This document shows positions 1 to 7,209 of a stretch of 35,822 nucleotides of DNA, piece after piece (the stretch's first letter is position 1; each line of letters starts with the position of its first letter). The notes beneath the pieces were generated by a model that was not told the origin of the DNA, searched no databases, and worked only from the letters and a program-made list of their open reading frames with translations. The stretch is from Chitinophagaceae bacterium. GTDB lineage: Bacteria > Bacteroidota > Bacteroidia > Chitinophagales > Chitinophagaceae. Location: contig CANGFK010000006.1 in NCBI GenBank assembly GCA_947452925.1, positions 1 to 35,822 on the forward strand, in the 5' to 3' direction. The position numbers and the translations under genes were made by a program.

Positions 1-441
1 ACAAAAAGTGTAAATGGATCAAGTTTTAAAACAATTGGCTCTGTAGCATTTAACAATGCAAAAAACTATTCATTTGTTGACGCAAACCTAGTTGCTGGAA
101 CAAACTATTACAGATTGGTTACTACCGACAAAAATGGTTCAACTCACTACAGCAATGTAATTGCAGTAGTAAATAAGGCAAGTGGCATTGCAGGGTTATC
201 ACTGGCACCAAATCTGGTTAGGAGTTCAACTACAATTAGTTTAAGTTCTGCCAAACAAGATAATATCACTATCAGAATTTATGATCTTGCGGGACGTAGT
301 CTACTACAGAAAAACACTATCATCAATGCAGGAAGCAACAAAACAGCTATTGATTGTAGCAACCTAAAGGCAGGAAGCTACCTGTTGAAGGTTACCTCTT
401 CGGATGGAAGTATCGAATCAGCTCGTTTTGAGAAGCTATAA
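1..441 (+). CDS. C-terminal part of a T9SS-secreted protein (5' end outside window)
   Basis: The reading frame is open from base 1, so the ORF-track start at 115 (a TTG) is not the real start; only about 146 C-terminal residues are visible. The first part (YSFVDANLVAGTNYYRL) has the fibronectin-like strand pattern that usually precedes a T9SS sorting domain. The last ~80 residues (SLAPNLVRSSTTISLSS, then IRIYDLAGRSLLQK, then LKAGSYLLKVTSSDG) match the type A sorting domain that directs proteins through the outer membrane and is then removed or anchored. The functional N-terminal domain lies outside the window, so the enzyme or adhesin role is unknown. A 12-bp hairpin follows the stop codon. 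Confidence 0.85.
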   Translation, partial: TKSVNGSSFKTIGSVAFNNAKNYSFVDANLVAGTNYYRLVTTDKNGSTHYSNVIAVVNKASGIAGLSLAPNLVRSSTTISLSSAKQDNITIRIYDLAGRSLLQKNTIINAGSNKTAIDCSNLKAGSYLLKVTSSDGSIESARFEKL

Positions 442-450
442 AATACAATA

Positions 451-488
451 AAACAATGGGTTACAGAAAAGACTGCAACCCATTGTTT
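451..488 (+). terminator. Hairpin terminator of the upstream T9SS gene
   Basis: A perfect 12-bp inverted repeat (AAACAATGGGTT / AACCCATTGTTT) with a 14-nt loop begins 9 nt after the stop codon and is followed by a T-rich tract, as in an intrinsic terminator. Confidence 0.75.
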
Positions 489-579
489 CCAATTTATTTA
501 TTTCAAATACACCTTTCGCAGAAAGTCTTTTGTGCATCAGGCGCATCTTTCCCAAGAGGAATAATTTAAAATACCTTTT

Positions 580-1671
580 ATGAATAAATCACTTGTTACT
601 ATTATCTCAGCGATATTACTAATTGCTGTTGGCTCCTCTGCCATCAATGCACCTGAACGTGTATCTTACAACAATGGCAGTTCTGTAACTGGCTACAGTG
701 GAGGATGTAGCTGTCACTCTTCTGGAGGGACTAATGGCTCTATTACAATCACAGGGATCCCAGACACCGTTATTGTCAACCAAAAGTATGTGCTTAGCCT
801 TGTCATTACTGATGCTGTCGCTAAGAGATGGGGCTTCGACATGGCTGTACCATCAGGCAAAATCACTAGTACAAACCCCAATGTTGCACTTACTGGTAGT
901 AGAAATATACATCATGGGACTACTGCGCCATTGGGACCTGCACCATCTTATACTTTCGACAGTATATTCTGGACGGCACCTGCTTCTCCTCCAACTGGTG
1001 GTGGTTCGGTTAAGTTCAGTTATGCAGCTAACGCTGCAAATGGCGATGGTTTGGTAGGTGGTGACCACACTTACAAAGGTTCTTTTACAACGCATGTGGT
1101 TGCTGTTACTCCCGTAAAACTACAATCCTTTGATGCTTCTGTATCTGGAAGTAAAGTAAAACTATCTTGGCTAACCTCTACAGAAGTTAATGCAGATTAC
1201 TTCGAAATAGAAAGGAGCATCAATCAGCGTGACTTTGCTGCTATAGGAAAAATTACTGCAAATGGAAACGTAGCCTCTGCTAAATCATACAGCTTCATTG
1301 ATGATGCAGGCAAGTTGAGTGGGACTATATTCTACAGACTGAAATCGGTAGACAAATCTGGGACATTCACTTACTCATCAATCGTTTCCAAAGAGATTAA
1401 TCTTTCGGCTAAGTATATCACCAAGCTTTATCCCAACCCTTTAAAATTGGGACAAGACATCAGACTGAATTATCAATCAGACAAGACTACTGCAGTGAAT
1501 TTTCATTTAGTAAATATGCAAGGTAAAAAGGTAAGTTCTACCAATATAAATGTGACTACAGGAAGCAATACTCTATCGCTTTCTAGCTCAAAATTACCAG
1601 CAGGTGCGTACCATCTGAGCGTGGTGTCGGATAATACTATCGTTCAAACTGTTCCAGTAGTAATAGAATAG
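580..1671 (+). CDS. Secreted choice-of-anchor-V-like protein with T9SS sorting domain
   Basis: A 363-residue secreted protein of unknown function. Residues 1-22 are a signal peptide. The segment after it (GYSGGCSCHSSG, about residues 38-50) followed by a beta-rich ~130-residue domain (ITITGIPDTVIVNQKYVLSL) resembles the Reeler-like choice-of-anchor V family, whose members carry a CxxCH near the N terminus. Here the motif is CSCH, one residue short of a haem-binding CxxCH. Residues ~185-275 form a fibronectin-like module (VKLQSFDASVSGSKVKLSW, FYRLKSVDKSGTF), and the last ~80 residues are a type A sorting domain (YPNPLKLGQDIRL, LPAGAYHLSVV). The protein should be exported by Sec and then T9SS. 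The family call is by pattern and is moderate; secretion is well supported. A 19-bp terminator follows. Confidence 0.8.
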   Translation: MNKSLVTIISAILLIAVGSSAINAPERVSYNNGSSVTGYSGGCSCHSSGGTNGSITITGIPDTVIVNQKYVLSLVITDAVAKRWGFDMAVPSGKITSTNPNVALTGSRNIHHGTTAPLGPAPSYTFDSIFWTAPASPPTGGGSVKFSYAANAANGDGLVGGDHTYKGSFTTHVVAVTPVKLQSFDASVSGSKVKLSWLTSTEVNADYFEIERSINQRDFAAIGKITANGNVASAKSYSFIDDAGKLSGTIFYRLKSVDKSGTFTYSSIVSKEINLSAKYITKLYPNPLKLGQDIRLNYQSDKTTAVNFHLVNMQGKKVSSTNINVTTGSNTLSLSSSKLPAGAYHLSVVSDNTIVQTVPVVIE

Positions 1672-1692
1672 ATTTATTAACTAACGGTTTAA

Positions 1693-1736
1693 AAATAAAA
1701 TGGGCAAATAGTAAAATCTATTTGCCCATTTTATTT
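1693..1736. terminator. Bidirectional 19-bp stem terminator
   Basis: A perfect 19-bp inverted repeat (core ATGGGCAAATAG / CTATTTGCCCAT) with a 6-nt loop and A/T flanks on both sides. It lies between the convergent 580-1671 gene and the SelW-like gene ending at 1761, so it can serve both. Confidence 0.9.
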
Positions 1737-1760
1737 AAACTCATTTGCTAAATCAATCCC

Positions 1761-2042
1761 TTATTGTTTCCTATCTGAATGCCCGAGACTTTTTTCAGGG
1801 TTTATTTTATCCCGAATCAGTTGTTTCAGTTCTTTAATCTCCATAAAGCCTCCTGCATCTTTTCTGTCAAAGACAACAATTTCATCAATAAAGATGGTAT
1901 ATCTACCTGCAACTTCCGAAGGTCTCAGCAATACCCCATGTACATCATCGGTAAAAGTGGTCAAAATCTCTTGCGCTATATAAGCTGCTCTTAACAACCA
2001 GTTACACTTGGGGCAGTATTCTATTGTAATAGTGGGCTTCAT
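1761..2042 (-). CDS. SelT/SelW/SelH (Rdx) family thioredoxin-like protein, Cys form
   Basis: A 93-residue cytosolic protein. The N terminus TITIEYCPKCNWLLRAAYIA has the beta strand followed by a CxxC (C-P-K-C at residues 10-13) that defines the Rdx/SelWTH family; selenocysteine members have CxxU at this place. It continues with a thioredoxin-like fold (GRYTIFIDEIVVFDRK) and the usual acidic-basic C-terminal helix (FMEIKELKQLIRDKI). Length is normal for bacterial members. A redox role, perhaps on a protein thiol partner, is inferred; the bacterial substrate is not known. It stands alone, shares a terminator with the convergent gene and has a heptamer repeat block immediately upstream. Confidence 0.85.
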   Translation of the reverse strand: MKPTITIEYCPKCNWLLRAAYIAQEILTTFTDDVHGVLLRPSEVAGRYTIFIDEIVVFDRKDAGGFMEIKELKQLIRDKINPEKSLGHSDRKQ

Positions 2043-2051
2043 TCTTTTAAA

Positions 2052-2164
2052 TATGAGTTATGAAATATGAATTATGAGTTTAAAAAAGAGTGTTGTTGAC
2101 TAATGAAAAACGCCAACCACAAGGGTCAGCGTTTTTACTCATAACTTATCACTCATGATTCATT
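2052..2164. repeat. Inverted pair of 7-bp-phased repeats around the pgk terminator
   Basis: Four consecutive heptamers TATGAGT-TATGAAA-TATGAAT-TATGAGT (2052-2079) face the complementary heptamers ACTCATA-ACTTATC-ACTCATG-ATTCATT (2137-2164). The pgk terminator hairpin is between them. The repeat phase is exactly 7 bp on both arms. Confidence 0.8.
2106..2136 (-). terminator. pgk terminator
   Basis: AAAAACGC / GCGTTTTT stem with an extra ACC/GGT pairing and a short loop, located 38 nt past the pgk stop on the minus strand. The T run is at the 3' end of the minus-strand transcript. Confidence 0.75.
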
Positions 2165-2174
2165 ACTAGCTGAC

Positions 2175-3374
2175 TTATTCTGTAATTGCAGCGATGCCTG
2201 GCAATACTTTTCCTTCAAAATATTCCAACATAGCACCACCACCAGTACTTACATAGCTTACTTTATCGGCAAAGCCAAACTGGTTGACTGCTGCAACGCT
2301 ATCACCACCCCCTACAAGGCTAAAAGCACCTAAGGCAGTGGCTTCGGCAACTGCTATCGCAATTGTCTTAGTCCCATTCTGAAACTTCTCCATTTCGAAT
2401 ACGCCCATAGGACCATTCCATAAAATTGTTTTAGAACGCTTGATTACGTTTGCAAATTGCTCTTCAGCATTTGGTCCGATATCCAAGCCCATCCATCCAT
2501 CAGGAATGGCGTTGCTAGGCGCAGTAGATGTTTGTGCATCTGCAGAAAAATTATCAGCAATAATACTATCGCTTGGCAAATGAATACAAACCCCTTTAGC
2601 CTCCGCTTTTTTCAAAATATCAAGTGCCATTTCCAACCGGTCATCTTCACAAAGACTCTTACCAATATGACCACCCTGCGCCTTCATAAAAGTATAAGCC
2701 ATCCCACCACCAATAATGATGTCGGTAGCTCTGTTCAATAAATTTTCAATGATCAATATCTTATCAGAAACTTTTGCACCACCAATGATTGCAGTAAATG
2801 GTTTTTCACTGTTATGCATCACCTTTTCTGCGCTAGCTACTTCACCATTCATCAACAAGCCAAACATTTTGCTATCTGCAGTAAAGTATTTCGCAATTAC
2901 TGCTGTGCTAGCGTGAGCCCTATGAGCCGTACCAAAAGCATCGTTCACATAAACATCACCTAGTTTGCTTAGTTTTTCTGCAAAAGCTTCGTCTCCCGCT
3001 TCTTCTTCCTTGTAAAAACGAAGGTTTTCTAACAACAATACATCGCCGGGTTTCAATGCACCAGCCAATTCAACAGCAGACTCTCCAATGCAGTCATCTG
3101 CAAACTGAACATCAATACCACCAAGTAATTCACTAAGATGCATGACAATGTGCCTCAAAGAATATTTATCTTCTGGTCCACCCTTTGGTCTCCCTAGGTG
3201 ACTCATCAAAATAACACTTCCTCCATCAGTTAATATCTTTTTGATAGTTGGGATAGCTGCCCTCATTCTATTATCGTCTGTGATAGCAAGGGTTTGTTTG
3301 TCTAAAGGAACATTAAAATCCACACGGATCAATGCTTTCTGCCCTGAAAAATTGTGTTCTGAAAATTTGCTCAT
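2175..3374 (-). CDS. pgk: Phosphoglycerate kinase
   Basis: The glycolytic/gluconeogenic enzyme that transfers phosphate between 1,3-bisphosphoglycerate and ADP in the cytosol. The 399-residue product has the family's landmarks: RVDFNVPLD near residue 20 (substrate-binding N domain), SHLGRPKG near 60, the GGAKVSDK hinge/nucleotide segment in the middle, and the C-terminal GGGDSVAAV phosphate-binding loop. The ORF track starts 21 codons earlier, but that extension ([14 protein letters not shown]) is not conserved-looking. The ATG at 3374 ([11 protein letters not shown]) gives the normal length and places the start downstream of a TACTTTTG -7 motif. It is a single-gene unit, divergent from rny. 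Confidence 0.97.
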   Translation of the reverse strand: MSKFSEHNFSGQKALIRVDFNVPLDKQTLAITDDNRMRAAIPTIKKILTDGGSVILMSHLGRPKGGPEDKYSLRHIVMHLSELLGGIDVQFADDCIGESAVELAGALKPGDVLLLENLRFYKEEEAGDEAFAEKLSKLGDVYVNDAFGTAHRAHASTAVIAKYFTADSKMFGLLMNGEVASAEKVMHNSEKPFTAIIGGAKVSDKILIIENLLNRATDIIIGGGMAYTFMKAQGGHIGKSLCEDDRLEMALDILKKAEAKGVCIHLPSDSIIADNFSADAQTSTAPSNAIPDGWMGLDIGPNAEEQFANVIKRSKTILWNGPMGVFEMEKFQNGTKTIAIAVAEATALGAFSLVGGGDSVAAVNQFGFADKVSYVSTGGGAMLEYFEGKVLPGIAAITE

Positions 3375-3434
3375 TATATAAAATTTTAATTGTGAAAAAG
3401 AAATTGAAAATGGAGATAGTTTTTCATAACCGCT

Positions 3435-3442
3435 CAAAAGTA
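3435..3442 (-). promoter_or_regulatory. pgk -7 promoter element
   Basis: TACTTTTG on the minus strand matches the Bacteroidota TAnnTTTG -7 consensus, about 60 nt upstream of the chosen pgk start. No clear TTTG -33 box was found. Confidence 0.5.
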
Positions 3443-3593
3443 AAGTAAAAATGAGTTGTATAAGCTAAAATTGCATCATTAAACCCTCACTATAACATTA
3501 TCTACGGCTGCCCGAGTAATTAGTTTTTCACAGAACAACGACATTTTAATGTAAGCTTATGAAAAACACTTTACATTAAGAATACTATTCAAT

Positions 3594-3601
3594 TATATTT
3601 G
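3594..3601 (+). promoter_or_regulatory. rny -7 promoter element
   Basis: TATATTTG matches the TAnnTTTG consensus, 88 nt upstream of the rny ATG. The inverted repeat at 3546-3579 overlaps the place where a -33 box and activator or repressor would bind. Confidence 0.45.
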
Positions 3602-3688
3602 CCAACTGCCAAGAGTTTTATCATACAATAAGGCTTGGCAAAAAAGGAAACAATATGATTTTGAACTATTTAAAAAATTGCTAACAGG

Positions 3689-5314
3689 ATGGAGACATTA
3701 ATGGTTATAATAACAGGGGTAGTAACCCTTGTTATCGGGGTTGTAGCGGGGAAGATGGTTTTCGCTAAGAATACAAAACAAGAACTTGAAGACGTAGAAG
3801 CCAAAGCACAAGCTATCCTAAAAGAAGCTGAATTGCGAGCCGAAACAATCAAAAAAGAAAAACAATTAGAAGCCAAAGAGAAATTTGTACAACTTAGAGA
3901 ACAGTTTGACAATGAAATTCTAGAACGTAATAAAAAGATTGCTGAATCTGAAGCTAGAGCCAAACAGAAAGAAAACGAGATTAATCAAAGAGCTAACTCA
4001 ATTGCTCAGAAGGAAGGTAATCTAGACAAACTAATCAAGGATCAAGACGTAATAAAAGACAACCTTAACAAACAAATTGCAGACACTAACACTGTTAGAG
4101 AAAATCTTAACAAACAGATTGAAGCTGTCAACGTACAGAAAGCGCAGTACGAAAAGCACGAACAAGAGCACCAACAAAGGTTGGAAGCAGTTGCGGGATT
4201 GACTGCTGAACAGGCTAAGGCACAGTTGATGGAAGCCATGAAGGCTGCCGCTCATTCTCAAGGATTGGTACTTCAACAAGAAATAATTGAAGATGCTAAA
4301 CTAAAAGCTAACAAAGAAGCACGTAAGATTGTGATTCAAACCATTCAACGTACTGCTGCTGAGCAAACAATTGAGAACACTGTTTCTGTCTTTAACTTAG
4401 AAACAGATGAAATTAAAGGACAAATCATTGGTCGTGAGGGTAGAAACATCCGTGCATTGGAAGCAGCAACAGGTGTGGATTTGATTGTTGATGATACTCC
4501 AGAAGCAATCGTTCTTTCTTCTTTTGACCCATTGCGTAGAGAAGTTGCCCGTTTGAGTTTGCAACGTCTGATTGCAGATGGTCGTATTCACCCTGCCCGA
4601 ATTGAGGAAGTGGTAGAGAAAACCCGCAAACAACTAGAAGAACAAGTGTTGGAGATAGGTGAACGTACTGTAATAGAACTAGGTATTCACGGTCTACACA
4701 AAGAATTGGTGAGAATGGTTGGCCGTATGCGTTTCCGTTCTTCTTATGGTCAGAACTTGTTGATGCACAGTCGTGAAACTGCCAACCTTTGTGGCATCAT
4801 GGCGGCTGAATTAGGTTTAAATCCTAAGTTGGCAAAACGTGCTGGTTTGTTACACGATATAGGTAAGGTTCCTGATGAAGAAACAGAACTGAGCCACGCA
4901 TTATTGGGTGCTAAACTAGCTGAGAAGTATGGAGAAAATCCTGCTATCGTGAATGCAATTGGTGCGCACCACGATGAAATGGAAATGCAATATGTAATTT
5001 CTCCAATCATACAAGCTTGCGATGCCATCAGTGGTGCGAGACCGGGTGCTCGTCGTGAGATTATGCAACAATACCTGCAACGTATTAAAGACCTGGAGTT
5101 GTTGGCGCAAGGATATAAGGGTGTAGAAAAAGCATATGCCATTCAAGCAGGACGTGAACTACGTGTGATTGTTGAAGCGGATAAAGTAACAGATGGTGAT
5201 AGCGACAAGCTTAGCTTTGAAATTGCTCAGAAGATTCAAACAGAAATGACCTATCCCGGTCAGATTAAAGTAACTGTTATCAGAGAGAAGAGAGCTGTGA
5301 ATGTTGCGAGGTAA
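3689..5314 (+). CDS. rny: Ribonuclease Y
   Basis: A membrane-anchored endoribonuclease that starts mRNA decay. The 541 residues fit the family (about 520). The order is: one N-terminal membrane segment ([20 protein letters not shown], residues ~6-25), a long Lys/Glu/Gln-rich coiled coil (~30-215), a KH RNA-binding domain (~240-305) with the [10 protein letters not shown] loop, and an HD hydrolase domain (~355-450). The HD domain has the metal-binding LLHDIGK, AHHDE and [15 protein letters not shown] stretches. The ATG at 3689 gives a short N terminus before the membrane helix, as expected. It is monocistronic. A 7-bp-phased repeat starts at the very next base after its stop codon. Confidence 0.97.
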   Translation: METLMVIITGVVTLVIGVVAGKMVFAKNTKQELEDVEAKAQAILKEAELRAETIKKEKQLEAKEKFVQLREQFDNEILERNKKIAESEARAKQKENEINQRANSIAQKEGNLDKLIKDQDVIKDNLNKQIADTNTVRENLNKQIEAVNVQKAQYEKHEQEHQQRLEAVAGLTAEQAKAQLMEAMKAAAHSQGLVLQQEIIEDAKLKANKEARKIVIQTIQRTAAEQTIENTVSVFNLETDEIKGQIIGREGRNIRALEAATGVDLIVDDTPEAIVLSSFDPLRREVARLSLQRLIADGRIHPARIEEVVEKTRKQLEEQVLEIGERTVIELGIHGLHKELVRMVGRMRFRSSYGQNLLMHSRETANLCGIMAAELGLNPKLAKRAGLLHDIGKVPDEETELSHALLGAKLAEKYGENPAIVNAIGAHHDEMEMQYVISPIIQACDAISGARPGARREIMQQYLQRIKDLELLAQGYKGVEKAYAIQAGRELRVIVEADKVTDGDSDKLSFEIAQKIQTEMTYPGQIKVTVIREKRAVNVAR

Positions 5315-5370
5315 TTATGAGTTATCAGTTATACGTAATAAGTTTTAGGTAATAAGTTATTAGTTTTCAT
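5315..5370 (+). repeat. 7-bp-phased repeat abutting the rny stop codon
   Basis: Eight heptamers in register (TTATGAG, TTATCAG, TTATACG, TAATAAG, TTTTAGG, TAATAAG, TTATTAG, TTTTCAT) begin at the first base after the TAA stop. This copy has no facing inverted arm. Confidence 0.75.
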
Positions 5371-5375
5371 GTAGC

Positions 5376-5412
5376 AAAGTCCCAAATGGTTTATACTGTC
5401 TGGGACTTTTTA
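5376..5412. terminator. Bidirectional terminator between rny and the lyase-like gene
   Basis: AAAGTCCCA / TGGGACTTT stem (9 bp, 16-nt loop) followed by T residues. It overlaps the stop codon region of the convergent gene ending at 5410. Confidence 0.7.
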
Positions 5413-6246
5413 TTTGCGGTAAGCCGTCGTCGGATCTTCCATTATATAAAATGAATTGAAACGTACTGCTTCATCCTTTAGATAAGAAACATTCTTCAGG
5501 CTACGATAAATGCCCCATTTGGGTCTGATAAAAGAATTCCCTTCCCTGAATGTTTTTATATCAGTGGTATTGTACGATAAAAGTGTTTTACCATTACTTA
5601 CCTTTTTTATAACAATAGCGTAACTACCTTTTGCTCCAACCGTAATTACTTCTGTTGCCTCTACCCAAGTACCTAGAAAAGAGCCAAGAGAAACTTCCTG
5701 TAAAATAGAGGTTGGCGCAGTTTTGTCTGCTCGATAGATTAGTTGCAATGTATTGAACCCATTTTTGCCATATCGGGGCGAAAGCGTAAAGAGGGGTTCA
5801 CCTTCATCGCCACCCACACATTTTATCTGGTGAATATGGGTAAAGCTTGGCGAAGGTTGAAAGTCGGGCGACAATCGAAATTTCCACTTATAGGTAATGG
5901 TTTCGCCAGGAGTGCCTTTGAGACTATCTGGTGAAGGCTCATAGGTCTTTATCTCTACCCGTTGTCTATCAAAATTCTCACAGCGGTCATTGTCTATGGC
6001 AGCATGAACCATAAACTCAAATACCCATTGTTTGAGGGTTTCGTCCCACACTTCTCTTATGTGCCTACCAAATTGGGGGTGGTTGGTGCATTGATCAGGG
6101 GTTTCTTCAGCGTGAGCTCCCGGTGCCAATGCACTATCTATTAATTCATAAGTATGTCCTTTACCATTGGCTTCTAGGAGTGTTTGGGCGGAGGAAAATG
6201 CAGGATAAACCAGTATCGAAGTAAGTAAAAGGGCAAGTAATTTCAT
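5410..6246 (-). CDS. Secreted polysaccharide-lyase-like (heparin lyase I/PL20-type jelly-roll) protein
   Basis: A 278-residue protein with a Sec signal peptide (residues 1-20, cleavage near SSAQT). The body has the beta-jelly-roll pattern seen in heparin-lyase-I-like and PL20-type polysaccharide lyases: RHIREVWDETLKQWVFEF, then DRQRVEIKTY, a long KWKFRLSPDF strand and a FTHIHQIKCVGGDEG stretch in which the conserved basic/His residues (R in DRQR, H in HIHQIK) would line the groove. The end (PKWGIYRSLKN, then VRFNSFYIMED) also fits that fold. Substrate cannot be told from the sequence. There is no lipobox and no T9SS tail, so a periplasmic location is likely. It stands alone next to phased array 1. 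The fold is moderately sure, the activity less so. Confidence 0.65.
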   Translation of the reverse strand: MKLLALLLTSILVYPAFSSAQTLLEANGKGHTYELIDSALAPGAHAEETPDQCTNHPQFGRHIREVWDETLKQWVFEFMVHAAIDNDRCENFDRQRVEIKTYEPSPDSLKGTPGETITYKWKFRLSPDFQPSPSFTHIHQIKCVGGDEGEPLFTLSPRYGKNGFNTLQLIYRADKTAPTSILQEVSLGSFLGTWVEATEVITVGAKGSYAIVIKKVSNGKTLLSYNTTDIKTFREGNSFIRPKWGIYRSLKNVSYLKDEAVRFNSFYIMEDPTTAYRK

Positions 6247-6313
6247 TTTATAATGTTGTCATCAAATATAGATTATTTCAACATTATCCTCTCAAGAAGT
6301 ATAATTCATGATG

Positions 6314-6645
6314 TATTGCCAGCCAAGCCAATTGCATAGCTTGAGTAGGTTAATTGATTGGCTCGCAAAGCCAATCAATCATGTTGAGTAAGCCAATTGA
6401 TTATGTGAGTTAGGTTAATTGATTGGCTCGCCAAGCCAATCGATCATGTTGGGTAAGCCAATTGATTATGTGAGTTAGGTTAATCGATTAGCTCGCCAAG
6501 CCAATCGATCATGTTGAATAAGCCAATTGATCATATTGAGCAAGACCATTGATTGTGTCAAGTAGGTTAATTGATTCGCTCTTCAAGCCAATTGATTATG
6601 TTGGGTAAGACCATTGATTGTGTCAGGTAGGTTAATTGATTAACC
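6314..6645 (-). repeat. Phased repeat array 1 (21-22 bp units, A-B-C super-repeat)
   Basis: About 15 degenerate units, each with an AATTGATT-like core, spaced 21-22 bp. Read on the minus strand they fall into three kinds: A (AATTAACCTACYTGACA.., 22 bp), B (AATGGTCTTACYCA.. or AATTGGCTTACYCA.., 22 bp) and C (AATTGGCTTGAAGAGCGAAT or GATTGGCTTGGCGAGCCAAT, 21 bp). The order is A B C A B B C A B C A B C A. The array fills most of the 545-nt gap between two divergent genes and has no ORF. Array 3 is the same family in the opposite orientation. Confidence 0.9.
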
Positions 6646-6791
6646 GCTCAAGCTGTTCAAAGAACTTGTCGAACTATCCTTTTATCAGAATTAGCTATAC
6701 TAAACTTAAAGTATTTAATCCTACCTCCCCCCTTTCTCTATTACTAAGTATCCTATAATTTACTAGAATAAAACGCTGTTATGATGCAAAA

Positions 6792-7073
6792 ATGTTTAGA
6801 CTCCTTCTGATAGTAGCAATTGTAGTAACTAGAATAAGTAGTATCCGCGCTCAGGAAAAAAGTAATCTCTCCGTAAATGGACTCAAGGAAGTAGTAGAAG
6901 TGTTTCGGGATGAATGGGGCATCAACCATATCTACGCCAAAAACCAGCACGACCTATTCTTTGCCCAGGGATATTTGGCAGCTAAGGACAGGCTGTTTCA
7001 GTTCGAAATATGGCGCCGTCAGGCAACGGGTACCGTCGCTGAACTATTGGGTGAAAATTTAAAGGCTTATTAG
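6792..7073 (+). pseudogene. Truncated penicillin acylase (N-terminal remnant)
   Basis: A 93-residue ORF with a signal peptide (MFRLLLIVAIVV.., to about residue 21) followed by the start of a penicillin-amidase-family alpha chain: VEVFRDEWGINHIYAKNQHD and FFAQGYLAAKDRLFQFEIWR are the family's recognisable N-terminal block. Intact members are about 700-850 residues, and the N-terminal nucleophile Ser of the beta chain lies far beyond this point. The frame ends in TAG after LGENLKAY, and the next ~70 nt contain no further family sequence before the htrA terminator, so the rest is deleted rather than frameshifted. I infer a decayed gene. Expression as a small secreted peptide is possible but unlikely to be enzymatic. 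Confidence 0.85.
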
Positions 7074-7145
7074 ACAATCTCCATTATCATGAATCTATTA
7101 TCACAACCTTTAGGAAATAAATCAAACGGAAATATATAAATAAAC

Positions 7146-7178
7146 AAAGGCTGCCTCAATCTGAGACAGCCTTTCTCT
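7146..7178 (-). terminator. htrA terminator
   Basis: AAAGGCTGCCTC / GAGACAGCCTTT stem (12 bp, one mismatch, 5-nt loop), 32 nt beyond the htrA stop on the minus strand, followed by T-rich sequence. Confidence 0.75.
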
Positions 7179-7209
7179 TTAACAAAACAAACAAACAACA
7201 AACAAACAA

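Larger units (their letters stand above)
3375..3688. other. Divergent pgk/rny intergenic region
   Basis: 314 nt without a gene. It holds the two divergent -7 motifs and an inverted repeat TTAATGTAA (3546-3554) / TTACATTAA (3571-3579), which lies just upstream of the rny -7 box. No small ORF or structured RNA was recognised. Confidence 0.6.

Noticed and set aside
698-1095. 119-aa plus and 80-aa minus ORFs
   Set aside because: Other-frame shadows of the 580-1671 secreted protein gene, which has a signal peptide and T9SS tail.
1761-2042. Selenocysteine codon in the SelW-like gene
   Set aside because: The active-site motif is read as C-P-K-C with two cysteine codons; there is no in-frame TGA.
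4750-5142. 130-aa minus-strand ORF
   Set aside because: Antisense to the HD domain of rny, no homology recognised.
6314-6645. CRISPR array
   Set aside because: Units are 21-22 bp end to end with degenerate sequence throughout, no unique 30-40 bp spacers, and no cas genes nearby.
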